A stretch of DNA of 64,000 nt. Source: JBGTFE01 sp036403235. Its GTDB lineage: Bacteria; Acidobacteriota; Blastocatellia; Pyrinomonadales; Pyrinomonadaceae. Positions within the stretch are counted from its first letter, which is position 1; the number at the start of each line of letters is the position of its first letter. The notes under the pieces are model-generated. The model saw only the letters and a program-made list of their open reading frames with translations, had not been told where the DNA came from and ran no database searches. The position numbers were made by a program, and so were the translations under genes. The DNA is taken from positions 96,127-160,126 of the forward strand of contig DASWRI010000071.1 of assembly GCA_036403235.1 (NCBI GenBank), written 5' to 3'. Of this stretch, positions 60,861-64,000 are shown piece after piece.

Positions 60861-62759
60861 ATGAAAAAATATATATTTACGTTTGTTTTATTTCTCCTTG
60901 CTTTCTCCACCGACGCATTTTCAGCCATTAAAACATGGGACGGAGGCGGCGCGGACGCTAACTGGACGACCGCCGCAAACTGGGCGAACGACGTCGCGCC
61001 GGTCGCCGGCGACGACCTTGTTTTTCCCGCCGTGTCGGCCCAATCGGTGACCAACAACAATTTTTTTATCCTAACGAGCTTTAGCTCAATCACTTTCGAA
61101 GGCGGCAGTTACACAATCGGCGGCAACGTCTTCCGGCTGACGAACGGCTTGAACGTAACGGGCGGCGTGACGCACCAGATAAACACCGGAATTACTTTAA
61201 GCGGCGCGCAGACTTTTTCCGCCGCACAAGGCTCGACGACCACGATTGCGCTGCTTTCGGTGAGCAGCGCCGGGCTGACGATTGACGGGGACGGCAGCTT
61301 CGGCGTCGGGTTGATTTCCGGTTCGGGCGCGGTGACAAAAAACGGTCTCGGCGCATCGCTCGTCGCTTCGTCTTCGGGTTTCAGCGGCGCGATAAACTTA
61401 AATAACGGCGTTTTTGTCGTCGATGCGAATATTCCGAACAGCGTCGTGACAATCAATTCTTCGACAACGACCGGCGGCACGCTCGGCTTTAGCGGCTTCG
61501 GCGGAACCGGAACGGTCGGCGCAACCACCGTCACGCAGGGCGTCATCAGCGCCGGAACTTTGACTTCGCCGACCGGAATTTTGAATATCAACAACGGCCT
61601 GACTTTTACCGCAAACGGAAATTACGTCTGCAAAATCGGCGGGACGACCGCCGGAGCGAGCGGTCACGACCAGTTAAACGTCACCGGAACGGTCACGCTC
61701 AATAACGCGCGGCTCGCGCCTCTGCCGTGGAACGCGTTTCGACCGGCAATCGGCGACACGTTCGTGATTTTGAAAAACGACGGCACAGACGCCATCAACG
61801 GCACATTTTTGAACGCTCCCGAAGGCGCAACTTTCGGCGGCGCGCTTAATACCGCCTTTCGCATCACATATCACGGCGGCGACGGAAATGACGTTGCCAT
61901 TACGAGAGTCAACAAAGCGCCGTTCGATTTTGACGGCGACGGAAAATCCGATTTGTCGATATTCAGACCGTCAACCAGAGATTGGTGGTATCAATCTTCG
62001 ATAAACGGAGCGCAGCTCGCGACGAGTTGGGGAAATGCGACCGACACGCTTGCGCCGGCCGATTACGACGGCGACAATCGAACCGATTTTGCCGTTTTTC
62101 GTCCTTCGGAAGGAACGTGGTATATCCTCGACTCGACGACCGGAACCGCGGCCGTAACGCAGTTCGGAGCAAACGGCGACAAACCCGTCCCGAATGATTT
62201 CGACGGCGACGGCCGCGCGGACATCGCCGTTTTTCGTCCTTCGAACGGCGTCTGGTATGAACTCAGAAGCCTGGGAAATCAGGTCTTTATCCAGCAATTC
62301 GGCCTGGGCAGCGACATTCCTTTGCAGGCTGATTACGATGGCGACGGAATGGCCGATTTAGCGGTTTATCGACCGGCCGACGGCGTCTGGCATTTCTGGC
62401 TCAGCTCGACAAGTTCCTATACGGCTTTCCCGTTCGGAGCCAGCGGCGACGTTCCGGTTGCGGCCGATTACGACGGCGACGGAAAGACGGACGCGGCAGT
62501 TTTCCGCGCGACGGCGGACGCTTCTCAACCGGATTTTTATATTCTTTTGACCGGGCCTTTGACGTTTCAAGGCTCATCCTGGGGAGTTCCGGGCGACGTT
62601 CCGGTGGTTGCCGACTACGACGGTGACGGTAAATCGGATATTGCTGTCTTTCGTCCGAGCACAAATAACTGGTTTCTGCTTCGCTCGACCGCCGGCTTCG
62701 GCTCATTCAATTTCGGGCTGAGCGGAGACAGAACCGTTCCGAGCGCTTTTATTCCGTAA
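60861..62759 (+). CDS. Secreted FG-GAP/VCBS repeat protein
   Basis: 632 residues. Signal peptide 1-22, a Gly/Thr/Asn-rich beta-helix or autotransporter-passenger-like stretch (25-355), then six repeats of about 45 residues with the calcium motif DGDG, for example FDFDGDGKSDLSIFRPS and YDGDGMADLAVYRPADGVW. The repeats should form a propeller. There is no C-terminal beta-barrel or sorting signal that I can see. The protein is probably exposed outside the cell. I start at ATG 60861. Confidence 0.87.
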   Translation: MKKYIFTFVLFLLAFSTDAFSAIKTWDGGGADANWTTAANWANDVAPVAGDDLVFPAVSAQSVTNNNFFILTSFSSITFEGGSYTIGGNVFRLTNGLNVTGGVTHQINTGITLSGAQTFSAAQGSTTTIALLSVSSAGLTIDGDGSFGVGLISGSGAVTKNGLGASLVASSSGFSGAINLNNGVFVVDANIPNSVVTINSSTTTGGTLGFSGFGGTGTVGATTVTQGVISAGTLTSPTGILNINNGLTFTANGNYVCKIGGTTAGASGHDQLNVTGTVTLNNARLAPLPWNAFRPAIGDTFVILKNDGTDAINGTFLNAPEGATFGGALNTAFRITYHGGDGNDVAITRVNKAPFDFDGDGKSDLSIFRPSTRDWWYQSSINGAQLATSWGNATDTLAPADYDGDNRTDFAVFRPSEGTWYILDSTTGTAAVTQFGANGDKPVPNDFDGDGRADIAVFRPSNGVWYELRSLGNQVFIQQFGLGSDIPLQADYDGDGMADLAVYRPADGVWHFWLSSTSSYTAFPFGASGDVPVAADYDGDGKTDAAVFRATADASQPDFYILLTGPLTFQGSSWGVPGDVPVVADYDGDGKSDIAVFRPSTNNWFLLRSTAGFGSFNFGLSGDRTVPSAFIP

Positions 62760-62762
62760 AGA

Positions 62763-62862
62763 AATAGCCCGCGGATGAATGCGGATTCGGCAGGTTTTCG
62801 CAGATTATTTTCTAAAATTATTCGCGAAAATCCGCCGAATCGACGTTCGTCTGCGGGCTATT
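62763..62862. repeat. 10-bp-unit palindrome between convergent genes
   Basis: AATAGCCCGC (62763-62772) pairs with 62853-62862, and GATTCGGC (62784-62791) with 62834-62841. GCGGATGAAT and GCGGATTCGG form the left units. The stem is long and AT loop-containing; it probably terminates both genes. Confidence 0.72.
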
Positions 62863-62863
62863 C

Positions 62864-63628
62864 TTATCTTAAAACGTCGAGCATTTCCGAATGAATCAAT
62901 CCGTTTGAAGCGCAAATCGGCGGCGTGTAGATGCTGAACGGCGAGTCGTCATAATAGGAGACGCGCCCGCCTGCTTCTTCGATAAAAAGCACGCCCGCCG
63001 CCACGTCCCACGGATTTAGGCCTTCTTCCCAGAAACCGTCAAAACGCCCGCAGGCGACATACGCCATATCGATTGCAGCCGAGCCGTCGCGACGGACGCC
63101 GCGCGATTTTAAGAGAAATTGCGTCAAATGATGTGCGAAATTATCTCTCTGACCTAAATCGTATGGAAAACCCGTCACAATCAGCGCTTCGCTCAGTTTT
63201 TCCGTGTCGGAAACGCGAATCCGCTTGTTGTTGAGACTCGCGCCCTGTCCTTTTTCGGCGGAAAACGTTTCGTTTCTGGTCGGGTCATAGGTTGCGCCGA
63301 TGACGATTTTGCCGTCGCATTCGAGCGCAATCGTGACGCAGAAACACGGGTAGCCGTGCGCGTAGTTGGTCGTGCCGTCGAGCGGGTCGATTATCCATTT
63401 CCAGCGTTTGTCGCCGTCGATGACGGCCATTGATTCGCCGGATTCTTCGGCCAGAATCGTATGTTTCGGGTAATGTGAGCGAATTTTTTCGATGATGTGT
63501 TTTTCCGAAGCGAGGTCGGCTTCGGTGACGAGATTGATGTCGCCTTTTTTCGAGACGGTTATTTTCCCGAGCTTGTCGAGCAGGATTTGTCCGGCCTCAC
63601 GCGCGGTTTCGATAGCGAAGTTTAGCAT
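62864..63628 (-). CDS. suhB: Inositol monophosphatase family protein
   Basis: 254 residues. Metal-dependent sugar phosphatase fold: EESGES, the metal motif WIIDPLDGTTNYAHG, and NPWDVAAG with GGRVSYY. The family includes inositol monophosphatase, fructose-1,6-bisphosphatase-like and SuhB-type regulators. It starts 3 bp after the esterase gene stop, so the two form an operon. Confidence 0.93.
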   Translation of the reverse strand: MLNFAIETAREAGQILLDKLGKITVSKKGDINLVTEADLASEKHIIEKIRSHYPKHTILAEESGESMAVIDGDKRWKWIIDPLDGTTNYAHGYPCFCVTIALECDGKIVIGATYDPTRNETFSAEKGQGASLNNKRIRVSDTEKLSEALIVTGFPYDLGQRDNFAHHLTQFLLKSRGVRRDGSAAIDMAYVACGRFDGFWEEGLNPWDVAAGVLFIEEAGGRVSYYDDSPFSIYTPPICASNGLIHSEMLDVLR

Positions 63629-63631
63629 AAA

Positions 63632-64000
63632 TTAAAAATTTTTTGGCTTCGTATTCGTTTGCCGCAAAAGCGAAATTTTAGCCGGAACCGGCTCGAGAAT
63701 CTGTATCGTTTTTGGCTGACTAAGCTTACAATCGCCGGGAGCACAGCCATCTTCAGCAGCTTGATTTGCAGCCACAATTGACGCCTCGAGAAATCTTTCG
63801 CCCGAACGCAGAAATTCCTGTACCTGATTGTCCCAGAACGTCCACGTATGAGCGCCGGGAAGCTCGCGGAATTCGTGCGGGACTTTCTTTTCGCGCAGCA
63901 GTTTGACGAAATCTTCGTTATTTTGAATCAGAAAATCTTCCGTCCCGCAAGACGCGTAGATAAACGGCAAATCCTTTAACTTTTCGGCGGAAATGTCGCG
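63632..64000 (-). CDS. Esterase, C-terminal part (runs off the window)
   Basis: The frame is open to the right edge, so the gene is cut by the window. The visible part holds PFIYASCGTEDFLIQNN (the Asp of an alpha/beta-hydrolase triad) and GAHTWTFWD (its His), as in the esterase D/putative esterase family that hydrolyses small or carbohydrate esters. A 50-residue extension after the fold is unusual. Confidence 0.8.
   Translation of the reverse strand, partial: RDISAEKLKDLPFIYASCGTEDFLIQNNEDFVKLLREKKVPHEFRELPGAHTWTFWDNQVQEFLRSGERFLEASIVAANQAAEDGCAPGDCKLSQPKTIQILEPVPAKISLLRQTNTKPKNF

Overview
The window looks like a chromosomal stretch of an acidobacterium, most likely class Blastocatellia (Pyrinomonas-like). 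This is inferred from gene style rather than from any rRNA: a secreted protein ending in six calcium-binding FG-GAP/VCBS repeats, a zinc-ribbon membrane protein with an N-terminal CPKCG motif, an MM0924-like small protein next to a biotin carboxylase, a remnant of a carboxypeptidase-regulatory-like surface protein, and a ribosomal protein S1 with a very long acidic tail. There is no rRNA, tRNA, CRISPR array, transposase or integrase. Almost everything is ordinary core metabolism and cell maintenance.

Layout. 1-9000: M48 protease, NHL/SMP-30-like protein, then a plus-strand run hflX, 7TM-HD phosphohydrolase, GNAT acetyltransferase, polysaccharide deacetylase. 9000-12600: minus-strand rpsA, HU and HIT genes behind a consensus promoter and long leader. 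12700-20700: PhzF, PilT, LexA-like repressor, ACT-malic enzyme, hemolysin III, SDR, alcohol dehydrogenase, DUF72. 20700-28200: secreted and envelope proteins, a two-component system, a serine hydrolase. 28200-35900: RecQ, YpdA, a small coiled-coil protein, YgfZ, a degraded uracil-DNA glycosylase, Mrp and an IscA-like protein (the last two, with YgfZ, serve Fe-S assembly). 36300-43900: NlpC/P60 hydrolase, biotin carboxylase with MM0924-like partner, phospholipid synthase group, GreA, phosphofructokinase, S41 protease. 44000-48400: glycosyltransferase, PdxJ, a large secreted helical protein, a tiny acidic protein, a dead surface-protein tail. 48400-56800: UvrA, an SDR/SRPBCC/zinc-ADH operon, YeiH and GpmA. 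56800-64000: a putative structured non-coding RNA divergent from a split phage-type repressor, then folC/DinB-like/accD, the FG-GAP protein, an inositol monophosphatase and a truncated esterase.

The most unusual feature is not a gene. More than twenty junctions (and one coding sequence, ygfZ) carry short tandem arrays, mostly with a strict 7-bp period and a few with 8, 9 or 10 bp. Their unit sequence differs from place to place, and usually an inverted second array follows, so that the locus folds into a long hairpin. They act as apparent terminators, overlap start or stop codons, supply a ribosome binding site for accC, and flank lexA. Two further loci hold degenerate 21-bp arrays. The second notable locus is 56800-58050: a minus-strand promoter, an operator-like palindrome, a roughly 375-nt non-coding transcript with nested long stems and its own terminator, next to a CI-like DNA-binding protein and an S24 peptidase encoded as two overlapping genes rather than one.
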